From positions 13,563 to 71,286 of the forward strand of contig JAKAZQ010000010.1 of NCBI GenBank assembly GCA_021815805.1: 57,724 nt of DNA, given 5' to 3'. This DNA comes from Pseudomonadota bacterium. Lineage in GTDB: Bacteria > Pseudomonadota > Gammaproteobacteria > Burkholderiales > Burkholderiaceae_C. Position 1 is the stretch's first letter; the number at the start of each line of letters is the position of its first letter. Of this stretch, positions 17,166 through 26,018 are shown in pieces. The translations under genes and the position numbers were made by a program. Below the pieces are notes generated by a model. The model was given only the letters and a program-made list of their open reading frames with translations. It was not told the origin of the DNA and did not search any database.

Positions 17166-18241
17166 GCGCGCAATGCGAGGTGGTGGCGCGCGCCGCCGAC
17201 GGCGCGCCGATGAGCCTGTTCGAGCGCTGGCTGACCCTGTGGGTGTTCCTGTGCATCGTCGGCGGCATCGTGCTCGGGCGCTGGCTGCCGGCGCCGTTCC
17301 AGTGGCTGGGCCGCCTGCAGGTCGCGCAGGTCAACCTGCCGGTGGGGCTGTTGATCTGGGTGATGATCATTCCCATGCTGATGAAGGTGGACTTCGGCGC
17401 GCTGCACGAGGTGCGGCGCCATGTCCGCGGCATCGGCGTGACGCTGTTCGTCAACTGGCTGGTCAAGCCGTTCTCCATGGCGCTGCTGGGCTGGGTGTTC
17501 ATCCGCCACCTGTTCGCGCCGTGGCTTCCCGCGGCGCAACTCGACAGCTACATCGCCGGGCTGATCCTGCTCGCGGCGGCCCCCTGCACCGCGATGGTGT
17601 TCGTGTGGAGCCGACTGTCCGGCGGCGATCCGCTGTTCACGCTGTCGCAGGTGGCGCTCAACGACACCATCATGGTGTTCGCCTTCGCGCCGATCGTCGC
17701 GCTGCTGCTGGGCATCTCGGCGATCCACGTGCCGTGGGCCACGCTGCTGTTCTCGGTGCTCATGTACATCGTCGTTCCGCTGCTGCTGGCGCAGGGCTGG
17801 CGCGCGCTGCTGCTGCGGCGCGGGCCGGTCGCGTTCGACGCCGCGCTGGCGCGCATCGGGCCGTGGTCGATGGCGGCGTTGCTGGCCACGCTGGTGCTGC
17901 TGTTCGCGTTCCAGGGTCCGGCCATCGAGGCGCAGCCGCTGGTCATCGCGCTGCTGGCCGTGCCCATCCTCATCCAGGTGCTGTTCAATTCGTCGCTGGC
18001 CTATCTGCTCAATCGCGTGCTCGGCGAACAGCACGCCATCGCCTGCCCGTCGGCGCTGATCGGCGCCAGCAACTTCTTCGAACTGGCGGTGGCGGCGGCG
18101 ATCAGCCTGTTCGGCTTCCAGTCGGGGGCCGCGCTGGCCACCGTCGTGGGGGTGTTGATCGAGGTTCCGGTGATGCTGCTCGTGGTCCGTCTGGCCGGCA
18201 CCACCCGCGGCTGGTACGAGCAGCGCGCGCCGGCGCGCTGA
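17162..18241 (+). CDS. acr3: ACR3-family arsenite efflux permease
   Basis: 359 aa with about ten membrane helices, starting FERWLTLWVFLCIVGGIVLG. It contains LAAAPCTAMVFVWS with the Cys essential for arsenite transport in ACR3 proteins, then later SALIGASNFFELAVA, the conserved crossover helix. It exports arsenite across the inner membrane using the proton gradient. The GTG at 17162 overlapping the arsC stop gives the Cys-containing N-terminus common in the family. An ATG at 17210 is the alternative and would remove 16 residues. It is the second gene of the operon. Confidence 0.93.
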   Translation: MSAQCEVVARAADGAPMSLFERWLTLWVFLCIVGGIVLGRWLPAPFQWLGRLQVAQVNLPVGLLIWVMIIPMLMKVDFGALHEVRRHVRGIGVTLFVNWLVKPFSMALLGWVFIRHLFAPWLPAAQLDSYIAGLILLAAAPCTAMVFVWSRLSGGDPLFTLSQVALNDTIMVFAFAPIVALLLGISAIHVPWATLLFSVLMYIVVPLLLAQGWRALLLRRGPVAFDAALARIGPWSMAALLATLVLLFAFQGPAIEAQPLVIALLAVPILIQVLFNSSLAYLLNRVLGEQHAIACPSALIGASNFFELAVAAAISLFGFQSGAALATVVGVLIEVPVMLLVVRLAGTTRGWYEQRAPAR

Positions 18242-18247
18242 CACGCC

Positions 18248-18823
18248 GTGCCGCAGACGCCCTTGTCCTCCGATGCGCGCGACCCTGCCTTCGACTGCGT
18301 GCTGCGCGCGTGGCGCGCGCACGAGGCCGAACTGCAGGCCTTCCTGGCGCGCCACGCGCGCGACGCCGACGCCGCGCAGGATCTGTTGCAGGAGGTCTTC
18401 GTCAAGGCGCTGCGCCAGGGCCGCGGCTTTTGCGAGCTGGAGCAGCCGCGCGCCTGGCTGTTCCGCGTCGCGCGCAATGCGCTGGTCGACGCCGCGCGGC
18501 TGCAGCGCCCGAGCGTGGCGCTGGCGGACGAGCTGCCGGCGCCGGCCGCCGACGAGCGCGCCCCGGTGGACGCGCTGGATGCCTGCATCGCGCGCAACCT
18601 GCCGTGGCTGGCCGACGAGGACCGCGACATCGTGCAGCGCTGCGACCTCGACGGCCAGACCGTGCGCGCCTACGCCGAGGCCCGCGGCCTGAGCCTGCCG
18701 GCGGCCAAGGCGCGTCTGCTGCGCGCGCGCAAGCGCCTGCGCGACCTGCTGGTCGCGCGCTGCGGCGTGCACTTCGACGCCGACGGCAGCGTGTGCTGCC
18801 ACGACGGTCCGCGCGCCGACTGA
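18248..18823 (+). CDS. ECF/SigZ-like RNA polymerase sigma factor with Cys/His tail
   Basis: 191 aa, GTG start seven bases after the acr3 stop. Region 2 is visible as DAAQDLLQEVFVKAL (residues 41-55) and PRAWLFRVARNALVDAARL (68-86). Region 4 is at about 120-170 (LSLPAAKARLLRARKRLRDLL). The extreme C-terminus has a compact Cys/His cluster: Cys172, His175, Cys183, Cys184 and His185. No anti-sigma gene accompanies it. SigZ-type factors occur in arsenic operons, so the tail may bind arsenite or another thiophilic metal and control activity (inference). Target promoters were not identified. Confidence 0.82.
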   Translation: MPQTPLSSDARDPAFDCVLRAWRAHEAELQAFLARHARDADAAQDLLQEVFVKALRQGRGFCELEQPRAWLFRVARNALVDAARLQRPSVALADELPAPAADERAPVDALDACIARNLPWLADEDRDIVQRCDLDGQTVRAYAEARGLSLPAAKARLLRARKRLRDLLVARCGVHFDADGSVCCHDGPRAD

Positions 18824-18931
18824 CCCCTCCCTCCATCTGCGTCGCCCGGCTCCCGCGGGGCGGCGCGCCGCGGCTGCATCCTTTTCGGCGCTGCTTCGTC
18901 ATCCAGGGCACAGAGTTCCTGTCCCGAGGTC

Positions 18932-20014
18932 ATGATGAACACGCAGGTTTCCCCCGATTCCGTCCCCGCCGGCCGCGCGCCCGGCGCCGCGCTGCCGGCC
19001 TGGCGCGCCTGGGGCCCGGCGCTGCTGTACGTCAGCGCGTGGTTCCCGCTGTACGCGATGCTGCAGCCGGCGACCACCGCGCTCACCCGCTGGCTGGCCG
19101 GCATCGCGCAGATCGCGCCGTCGAGCCACCTGTACGCCGCGCTGTCCTTTTTCGCCTTCGAGGTGCCCAAGGTGCTGATGCTGCTGGCGCTGATCGTGTT
19201 CGCGGTCGGCGTGCTGCAGAGCTTCTTCACCCCCGAGAAGACGCGCGCGCTGCTTGCCGGCAGGCGCCAGGGGGCGGGCAACGTGCTGGCCGCGGCGCTC
19301 GGCATCGTCACGCCGTTCTGCTCCTGCTCGGCGGTGCCGCTGTTCATCGGCTTTCTGACCGCCGGCGTGCCGCTCGGGGTGACCTTCTCCTTCCTCGTGT
19401 CGGCGCCGATGGTCAACGAGGTCGCGCTGGCGCTGCTGTACGGCATGTTCGGCTGGCGCATCGCGCTGCTGTACCTCGGACTCGGCCTGCTCGTGGCCAT
19501 GCTCGCCGGCCTGGTGATCGGTCGCATGAACCCGCTGCACCTGATCGAGCCCTGGGTGTTCGACATCCCGCCGGCGCAGGGCCTCGCGCAGCGTCCGGAC
19601 TGGCAGGCGCGCTTCGCGCAGGGCTTCCACCACGTGCGCGACATCGTGCGCAGGGTGGCGCCGTACATCGTGGCCGGCGTCGGCGTCGGCGCGTGGATCC
19701 ACGGCTACGTGCCGCAGGACTTCATGGCGCACCTGATGGGCAAGGGCGCGTGGTGGTCGGTTCCGCTGGCGGTGCTGATCGGCGTGCCGATGTACTCCAA
19801 CGCCGCGGGAATCATCCCGGTGGTGCAGGCGCTGCTGGGCAAGGGCGCGGCGCTCGGCACGACCCTGGCCTTCATGATGTCGGTGACCGCGTTGTCGGCG
19901 CCCGAGTTCCTGATCCTGAGAAAGGTCATGAAGCCGAAGTTGATCGCGTGGTTCGCGGCGGTGGTCGCCGCCGGCATCGTGGTCGTCGGCTTCGTGTTCA
20001 ACGCGGTGATGTAA
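18932..20014 (+). CDS. DUF318/UPF0718 permease (ArsP-like)
   Basis: 360 aa, about eight to ten membrane helices. The motif TPFCSCSAVP (residues 127-136) has two cysteines (130, 132) in a helix kink. SAPMVNEVAL follows, and the mirrored second half has SAPEFLILRK. ArsP, a member of this family, exports trivalent organoarsenicals; related SO_0444-type proteins are linked to metal efflux. An ATG at 18932 is followed immediately by another at 18935, with CGAGG upstream. It lies between the sigma factor and the mini-thioredoxin, an arrangement seen in arsenic operons, so it probably moves an arsenic species. Confidence 0.85.
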   Translation: MMNTQVSPDSVPAGRAPGAALPAWRAWGPALLYVSAWFPLYAMLQPATTALTRWLAGIAQIAPSSHLYAALSFFAFEVPKVLMLLALIVFAVGVLQSFFTPEKTRALLAGRRQGAGNVLAAALGIVTPFCSCSAVPLFIGFLTAGVPLGVTFSFLVSAPMVNEVALALLYGMFGWRIALLYLGLGLLVAMLAGLVIGRMNPLHLIEPWVFDIPPAQGLAQRPDWQARFAQGFHHVRDIVRRVAPYIVAGVGVGAWIHGYVPQDFMAHLMGKGAWWSVPLAVLIGVPMYSNAAGIIPVVQALLGKGAALGTTLAFMMSVTALSAPEFLILRKVMKPKLIAWFAAVVAAGIVVVGFVFNAVM

Positions 20015-20055
20015 GGCCGCATGTCCATCCGCTGCATGTCACGAGGAGTTGCATC

Positions 20056-20292
20056 ATGATCGACGTCAAGATCCTGGGTACCGGTTGCGCCAGTTGCAAG
20101 GCCACCCAGCGCCTGGTCGAGGAAGTGCTGGCCGCCAGCGGCGTGCAGGCGCACCTGGAGAAAATCGAGGACATCGCCTCGATCATGCGCTACGGCGTGA
20201 TGAGCACGCCCGGCGTGGTCATCGACGGCAAGGTGGTGCATGCCGGCGGCGTGCCCAGCCGCGCCCAGGTCGAGCAGTGGGTGAGCGCCTGA
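20056..20292 (+). CDS. Mini-thioredoxin (Thioredoxin_3/MTH895 type)
   Basis: 78 aa. The redox motif Cys11-Ala-Ser-Cys14 sits after MIDVKILGTG, and the cis-Pro region is STPGVVIDGKVV. Thioredoxins of this short class are typically adjacent to DUF318 permeases. It may supply electrons to ArsC or deliver an arsenic-thiol to the permease; both are inference. AGGAG lies nine bases upstream of the ATG at 20056. It is the last gene of the arsenic operon and is followed by a hairpin. Confidence 0.88.
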   Translation: MIDVKILGTGCASCKATQRLVEEVLAASGVQAHLEKIEDIASIMRYGVMSTPGVVIDGKVVHAGGVPSRAQVEQWVSA

Positions 20293-20297
20293 GGCCG

Positions 20298-20331
20298 GCG
20301 TCCGGCGGCGGGGTCGCATGGCGCCGGACGC
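20298..20331. terminator. Inverted repeat between convergent operons
   Basis: GCGTCCGGCG (20298-20307) and CGCCGGACGC (20322-20331) form a perfect 10-bp stem with a 14-base loop, placed just after the mini-thioredoxin stop and before the end of the convergent ATPase gene. No U-tract is present. A bidirectional terminator is the likely role. Confidence 0.55.
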
Positions 20332-20382
20332 GCACCCCGTGCAGGGCATGGCAACGCCGCCCCCCGCGCGAGCGGGTGCGGC

Positions 20383-23300
20383 TCAGGGTGACGACAGGCG
20401 CACGATGTTGACCGCGTCGCCGTAGACCTCGCGCACCAGATCGACCATGTGCTCGTGGTGGGTCAGGAACAGCACCTGCGTGCGCTGCGACAGCTGCGCC
20501 AGCGCCTGCAGGCCCGCCCGGCTGCGCCGGTCGTCGAAATTGATGAACAGGTCGTCGGCCACGAACGGCAGCGCGTGGGCGCGCGCGAGATGCATGTCGA
20601 GCGCGGCCAGGCGCAGCGCCAGGTACAGCTGGTCGCGCGTGCCCTCGCTCATGCCGTCGACGCCGACGAACGCGCCGTCCGGGCGGCGCCCGTGCAGCGA
20701 CGGCGGCTGATGGTCGAAATCCACCATGAGGCGTTCGAAGGAGCCCAGGGTCAGCCCCGAGAAGATGGCGCTGGCGGCGGCCAGCAGCGGCCCCTGGCGG
20801 GCATCGCGGTAGCGCTCGATGGACCAGCCGAGCAGGCGCGCCGCGGTGTGCACCTTGATGAAGCGCTCGGCCGCGTCGGCCATCTGGGCCAGGGCCTCCT
20901 GGCGCTTCGCTTCCGCGGTGGCGGCATCGGCCTGGCCGGCCATTGCGCGCAATTCGGCGTCGGCGCTGCTGAGCGCGGCCGACAGTTCCGGAATCCGGCG
21001 CACCGTGGCTTCCTCCTCGGCGTCCCAGCGGGCGAGCTCGGCCATGACCGCGCCGGGATCGAGGGCCGCGGCCTCCTCGCGCAGTGCGGCCAGCGACAGG
21101 CCGTCACCCTGGTCGAGCAGCGCCTTGCGCGCGTGCTCCAGCGCGGCCTGCAGGCCGCGCCGCGCGTCGGAGCGCGCGATCGCCGCGCGCAACGGCCCGA
21201 GCCCGTCGACCGCGGCGCGCTCCAGCAGCGGGGCGAGACTGGCGCGGATGTGCTGCTCCTCGCGGTCCGCGCGCGCCAGCGCCTCGGCGGCCGCGGCCAG
21301 GCTCGCGCGTGCCTGCTCGGCGTCGGCCTGGATGCTGCGTGCCTCGGCCAGCCCGCGCCGCAGCTCGGCGGCCACGTCGCTGGCCGGCCGTTGCGCGAGT
21401 TCCGGTTTCACGCGCACGGCCAGCGCCTGCGCCCGGGCCTGCAGGTCGCGCAGGTCGGCGCGCATGGTGTCGATGCGCTCGGCACGGATCTGCCGGATGC
21501 TCGCCAGGTTTTCGCCAATGCGCGCGATCACGTCGAGCGACGCCTCGACCTTGGCCACGTCGTCGTCCGGCACGAAGCCGGCGTCGGCCAGCGCCCGCTG
21601 CCACGCGTCCTGCCACGCGCGATACGCATCGTCCGCGGCGCTGGCCGTGTCGCGCAGCGCGTGCAGTTCGCCGGATGCTGCGCCGAGCTGCTGCTCCAGC
21701 GACTTTCGCTCGCCGCGGGATTCATCCTGGCGGCGCACGTGCTCGTCGGCCTGGTTCAGCAGCACCGCCAGGTCGTCGGAGTCGACAGGCTGGCCGGCGG
21801 CGCGCAGCTGCGCCGCCAGCGCCGCCGCGGCGGCGCACGCCGCGGCGACGTGCCCGTCGACGCGTTGCCTGGTCGCCACGACGGCCTGCCATGCGTCGAG
21901 AACGCGTTCGCGCACCTGCAGCCACTCGGCGGCCGCCTGCGCCGACAAGGCCGGCAGGCGGCATTCGTCGCGAAGCCTCGCCCATTCCCGGTCGCGCCGG
22001 GCGCGCGCCGCGTGCACGGCGTCGATGTGCGCGCGCAGCGCCTCGCGCTCGAGTCCGAGGGCCTCCGCGCGCTGCTCCAGGCCCTGCAGTTCGGCGGCGT
22101 CGTGGGCGCGGTCGTGGCGCTCGTCGGCCAGCGCGTCGCTGTGCGCGACGAGCAGCTCGTAGCGCTCGGCCTGCGCCTGCGTGGTCGATGGGTCGCGGCG
22201 CATGCCGGCCCACACCTGGTCGCGCTCGCTGCGCGCCTGCCGCACATGCTCCGGCAGCACCGGGTGCAACTGTTCGCGCATGCGTCGTCCGGCGGCCGCC
22301 AGCTCGGCGAGTCGCTCGTCGACCTTGCGCGACTCCTGCTCCAGCCTGGCGGCCTCGAGTTCGTCGCGCCGTTGCTGCTCGAGCAGGGCCTGCACATGCT
22401 CGCGCGTCGGCGGCAGCATGGCGGCCAGCTCCTCGGGCGCCGTCGGCGCGCCGACCAGCGCCTTGCGCGCGACCTCGAGCGCGTGCTCCCGCGAACGCAG
22501 TTCGCCCTGCAGCTCGCCGAGCACGGCGGCGGTGTCGCCGAGCGCGCGGGCGCGCGCCATCGCGGCGCGCAGCGTGGGCTCGACGTGCCCCTGCGGCAGG
22601 CCCTGCAGCTCGCTGCGGGCCTGCTGCAGCTCGCGTTGCTTCTGGCGCAGCGCGCGCGCCGCGCCGTCACGCGCCTGCATCAGCGCTTCGCGCTGTCTCG
22701 CCAGTCGGGCCAGCGCGGCGCGTGCGGGCTGGCTGGGCATGCGCGCGGCGAGCGCCTGCTCGCCGTCGTGCTCCCAGCCCAGTTGCGCGGCCAGATCGGT
22801 GACCACCGCCCAGCGCGCGCGCACCTCCAGCTCGCGCTTCTCGATGTCGTTCGGGTAGGCACGGTACTGCAGCCGCAGTTCGTCGAGGGCGACGATCTCC
22901 GGCTCCAGCTCGATGAGTGCCGTGTCCGGGTGCAACTGCGCCAGCCGCTGCTGCGCCTGCTGCTCGAGCAGCAGGTGATGCGCGCGGCTCGCCGCGATGG
23001 CCGCCAGGCGCGGTTCGGCTTCATCGAGGGTGGCCGCCGCGCCGGGCGGCAGTTCCGCGGCGTCGGCGTGCTCGGCCAGGCGCGCCGCTTCGCTGTCCAG
23101 CGTGGCCAGCAGCGGGGCGACGCGGCGCACCCGCTGCAGCACGCTGCGCCGCGCCCTCAGCCTGGCCTGCTCGGCCAGCGCGGTCTGCAGCAGCGCGCCG
23201 AGTTCCTCGACCCGCGCGTGAACCTGTGCCCAGTCCTTCGCGCGCAGCGACGCCGCGCGCAGCGCCTGACGCGCCTCCTCGCAGGCCTGCTCGGCCTGGT

Positions 23301-23853
23301 AGTACACGCGCGCCGAGGACTTTCGGCGGGCCCACAGCGCGTTCGCCTCCTGCTCCAGTTCGGCGCGAATCTCGCCCAGCGAGGCGATGCCGGCGGCGGA
23401 CTCGAACAACACCTGGCCGACATCCTCGTCGGCGGCCGACAGGATGCTTGCGCCGCCGCGCACCAGGCGCTCGTGGTCGAGGCTGAACATCTGCTCGAAG
23501 AACCGTGGCTCCACGCCGCCCAGAAACGGCGCCAGCGCGTCGTCCGGCAGCGGGGAGTCGTCCGGCCGGCGCAGCGTCGCCCGGTTCGCCTTGATGCGAT
23601 GGAACGCGAGTTCGCGTTGCGCGTGCCGCAGCCGCGCGCCGAGCCGCAGGTCGGGGAGCGGGTGCAGGAACGCGTACCCCGGGTCGCGAAGCGGAAAGCC
23701 GTACAGCAAATGGTGGATGGCCGATCGCAGGGTCGACTTGCCGGCCTCGTTGGGGCCGACGATGACGTGGAAGTCGCGCGCCGCCTGAGGCAGCGCGAGG
23801 CTGCGCTCGGTGAACTTGCCGTAGCGGATGAGGTCGAGCTGGTCGATGCGCAT
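20383..23853 (-). CDS. YhaN/SbcC-like AAA+ ATPase with long coiled coil
   Basis: 1156 aa. The N-terminal half-ATPase has Walker A GPNEAGKS (residues 33-40) after LIRYGKFTER, the RecF/SMC-like start. A very long Ala/Arg/Glu/Leu-rich coiled coil fills the middle. The C-terminal half has SEGTRDQLYLALRLA (ABC signature) and LPFVADDLFINFDD (Walker B), then LTHHEHM. This is the large subunit of an SbcCD/Rad50-like complex of the YhaN subfamily (AAA_27). It begins three bases after the stop of the metallophosphatase gene, so the two are co-transcribed and probably form a DNA end-processing complex. Confidence 0.88.
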   Translation of the reverse strand: MRIDQLDLIRYGKFTERSLALPQAARDFHVIVGPNEAGKSTLRSAIHHLLYGFPLRDPGYAFLHPLPDLRLGARLRHAQRELAFHRIKANRATLRRPDDSPLPDDALAPFLGGVEPRFFEQMFSLDHERLVRGGASILSAADEDVGQVLFESAAGIASLGEIRAELEQEANALWARRKSSARVYYQAEQACEEARQALRAASLRAKDWAQVHARVEELGALLQTALAEQARLRARRSVLQRVRRVAPLLATLDSEAARLAEHADAAELPPGAAATLDEAEPRLAAIAASRAHHLLLEQQAQQRLAQLHPDTALIELEPEIVALDELRLQYRAYPNDIEKRELEVRARWAVVTDLAAQLGWEHDGEQALAARMPSQPARAALARLARQREALMQARDGAARALRQKQRELQQARSELQGLPQGHVEPTLRAAMARARALGDTAAVLGELQGELRSREHALEVARKALVGAPTAPEELAAMLPPTREHVQALLEQQRRDELEAARLEQESRKVDERLAELAAAGRRMREQLHPVLPEHVRQARSERDQVWAGMRRDPSTTQAQAERYELLVAHSDALADERHDRAHDAAELQGLEQRAEALGLEREALRAHIDAVHAARARRDREWARLRDECRLPALSAQAAAEWLQVRERVLDAWQAVVATRQRVDGHVAAACAAAAALAAQLRAAGQPVDSDDLAVLLNQADEHVRRQDESRGERKSLEQQLGAASGELHALRDTASAADDAYRAWQDAWQRALADAGFVPDDDVAKVEASLDVIARIGENLASIRQIRAERIDTMRADLRDLQARAQALAVRVKPELAQRPASDVAAELRRGLAEARSIQADAEQARASLAAAAEALARADREEQHIRASLAPLLERAAVDGLGPLRAAIARSDARRGLQAALEHARKALLDQGDGLSLAALREEAAALDPGAVMAELARWDAEEEATVRRIPELSAALSSADAELRAMAGQADAATAEAKRQEALAQMADAAERFIKVHTAARLLGWSIERYRDARQGPLLAAASAIFSGLTLGSFERLMVDFDHQPPSLHGRRPDGAFVGVDGMSEGTRDQLYLALRLAALDMHLARAHALPFVADDLFINFDDRRSRAGLQALAQLSQRTQVLFLTHHEHMVDLVREVYGDAVNIVRLSSP

Positions 23854-23856
23854 GGA

Positions 23857-25113
23857 TCACTCCGCCGACGCGACGCGCGCCAGCAGCGACGGCACGGTGC
23901 TGCGCACCAGATCCGCCAGCCGGCCGGCGCGCACGACGTCCAGCAGCGGCGAGCCCTGCGCGATGTCCTGCGGCAGCCGCGCCAGCAGCTCGGCGAAGTC
24001 GCCGCGCAGCGCGTCGAGCAGGACCTCGTCGTCCGCCGCCGTGGCGAGAATGGCCTGCAGGTCGGCGACGGCGTCGCCGCGCGCCGCAAGCCGGGCGCTG
24101 CTCTGCGGCGCTTGCGTGTCGACCACGACCTTTTCCACCCAGAGCCGATCGCCGGCGATGGCGGCGGCCTGCGCCAGCACCTCGGCGCGCAGCTGCGATT
24201 CGCGGCCGAACAGCTCGCCGTGGGCCGGGCTGGCGCCGGTCAGCGCCACGCGCACGGCCAGCGGCAGCGCCGCCGGCTGCTCGCCCGCCAGCGCTTCGAG
24301 CGCCGCGCCGACCAGGCGTGACGCCTGCTCCAGCGATTGCGCGGCGGACACATCGACCGCCAGCCGATGCCAGCGCAGCACGTCGACGAACACCTGCTCG
24401 ACGGACTGCACGTCGGCGCCCTGCGCCGTCACCAGCAGCGCGCCCTTGGCGCCGGTCTCGCGGATGTTGCGTCCCTGCAGGTTGCCGGGAAAGGCGATGG
24501 TCGGCTCCCCCGGCCACAGCTGGTGCTCGTGCACGTGCCCCAGGGCCCAGTACTGGTACCCCTTGGCGCGCAGCTCGGCGAGCGAGCACGGCGCGTAACT
24601 GGCGTGCGCGGCGTATCCCTCGAGGGCGGTGTGCAGCACGCCGACGTTGAGCCAGCCGGCACGCGGCGCCGGGTAGCCGGGGACCAGGTCCTCGGTGGTC
24701 GCCGCGGTCTTGAAGCTGCGCCCGTGCAGCGCGACCCGCAACTGCGGCAGCAGGAAGGTGGCGGCGCGCGTCGACGGAAAGACGTGGACGTTGTCGGGCA
24801 GCGAAAGCCGGCGGGTCATCTCGCTTTCGGCGTCGTGGTTGCCGTGCAGCAGGTAGACCGCAATCCCCGCGGCCTTCAGGCGCCCCATCTGCCGCGCGAA
24901 GTGAATGCCGGTGTTGAAGTCGCGCCAGCTGCCGTCGTAGAGATCGCCGGCGATGACCAGGAAGTCCACCGCTTCGTCGAGCGCCAGCGTGACGAGGTTG
25001 TCGAACGCGTCGCGCGTCGCCGTGCGCAGCCGCTCGGTCGGTGCGTCGGGGTAGGCGCTGAGGCCGACCAGCGGGCTGTCCAGGTGGATGTCGGCGGCAT
25101 GGAGGAATCGCAT
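23857..25113 (-). CDS. SbcD/YhaO-like metallophosphoesterase (DNA exonuclease)
   Basis: 418 aa. The calcineurin-like phosphoesterase motifs appear in order: AADIHLD (residues 6-12), [15 protein letters not shown] and ALGHVHEH, coordinating two metal ions as in Mre11/SbcD. The C-terminal 150 residues are the helical capping region. It is a DNA repair exonuclease subunit partnered with the YhaN-like ATPase downstream. The ATG at 25113 gives [12 protein letters not shown], the family N-terminus. Confidence 0.9.
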   Translation of the reverse strand: MRFLHAADIHLDSPLVGLSAYPDAPTERLRTATRDAFDNLVTLALDEAVDFLVIAGDLYDGSWRDFNTGIHFARQMGRLKAAGIAVYLLHGNHDAESEMTRRLSLPDNVHVFPSTRAATFLLPQLRVALHGRSFKTAATTEDLVPGYPAPRAGWLNVGVLHTALEGYAAHASYAPCSLAELRAKGYQYWALGHVHEHQLWPGEPTIAFPGNLQGRNIRETGAKGALLVTAQGADVQSVEQVFVDVLRWHRLAVDVSAAQSLEQASRLVGAALEALAGEQPAALPLAVRVALTGASPAHGELFGRESQLRAEVLAQAAAIAGDRLWVEKVVVDTQAPQSSARLAARGDAVADLQAILATAADDEVLLDALRGDFAELLARLPQDIAQGSPLLDVVRAGRLADLVRSTVPSLLARVASAE

Positions 25114-25540
25114 GGGTTCTCGCTGCTTGAGGTGGTTCGGCGCCCGGCCGTGCCGGGCCCGCGCCGCGCGCCGTATCGGCGCGTCGCGCCCCCGCCTGCG
25201 CGCCGGCCGCCGGCCCGCGCCGGCTGCTCCGGGGTGCGTCGCGGGCCGCTGCCGAGCCACGCCGCGTCGGGCGCCGGCGGACATTTTCCCTTTTTCCGCC
25301 GGCCTGTCCCGCCAGCGCAGCGCCACGCCGCGGCCGCGACATGGTGGCCGCGACCCCGCGGCGGCGGCGCGTTGCGCAGGCCTGCATCGGCGCGCCCGAC
25401 GACAGTTTGCGTTTGCGCAAAAAACAGCTACATTGCGCCACCATTTGAACCAAACGTTGCAAACGAGCATGGACTTTCGTCGGTGCGCGTTTACTTACGG
25501 CGTACTTACGAAATCGACAACAAGAAGCAAGGAGAGTTGC
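25114..25540 (+). other. Divergent intergenic region with candidate promoter
   Basis: 427 bases between the nuclease start (minus) and the IorA-like gene (plus). The first 280 bases are featureless GC-rich DNA. From about 25400 the sequence becomes AT-richer. TTGCGT (25407-25412) and TACATT (25429-25434), 16 bases apart, are a plausible sigma-70 promoter. TACTTACG is repeated at 25490-25497 and 25503-25510. AAGGAGAG at 25529-25536 is the ribosome binding site of the IorA-like gene. Confidence 0.5.
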
Positions 25541-26005
25541 ATGACGGTGAAGTTCCATGTCAACGGCAAACCTGTGGTTGCCGACGCGGATCTCGACACC
25601 CCGCTGCTGTGGGTGCTGCGGGATGAACTCGACATGAAGGGAACCAAGTTCGGCTGCGGTGCCGGCCTGTGCGGCGCCTGCACCGTGCACCTGGACGGCG
25701 AGGTCGTGCGTTCCTGCCAGACCCCGCTGAGCGTGGTGGCCGGCAAGCAGGTCTCCACCGTCGAAGGGCTGTCGAAGGACAACAGCCATGTTCTGCAACG
25801 CGCCTGGATCAAGCACGAAGTGCCGCAATGCGGCTATTGCCAGTCGGGCCAGCTGATGGCCGCGGCCGCGCTGCTGGAAAAGAACCACGACCCGAGCGAT
25901 GCGGAGATCGACATGGCGATGAGCGGCAACCTGTGCCGCTGCGGAACGTACGCGCGCATCCGTGCCGCGATCAAGGACGCTGCGGCCGAAATGCGCCGCG
26001 CCTGA
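25541..26005 (+). CDS. iorA: [2Fe-2S] subunit of isoquinoline 1-oxidoreductase-type dehydrogenase
   Basis: 154 aa, the full length of the family. The N-terminal plant-type ferredoxin domain has [15 protein letters not shown] with the next Cys in VRSC. The C-terminal helical [2Fe-2S] domain has CGYCQSGQ and CRCGTY. This small subunit carries electrons from the molybdenum site of the large subunit encoded 13 bases downstream. AGGAGAG precedes the ATG at 25541. Without a FAD subunit, this two-subunit type passes electrons to other carriers. Confidence 0.9.
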   Translation: MTVKFHVNGKPVVADADLDTPLLWVLRDELDMKGTKFGCGAGLCGACTVHLDGEVVRSCQTPLSVVAGKQVSTVEGLSKDNSHVLQRAWIKHEVPQCGYCQSGQLMAAAALLEKNHDPSDAEIDMAMSGNLCRCGTYARIRAAIKDAAAEMRRA

Positions 26006-26018
26006 ACCGGAGACACGC

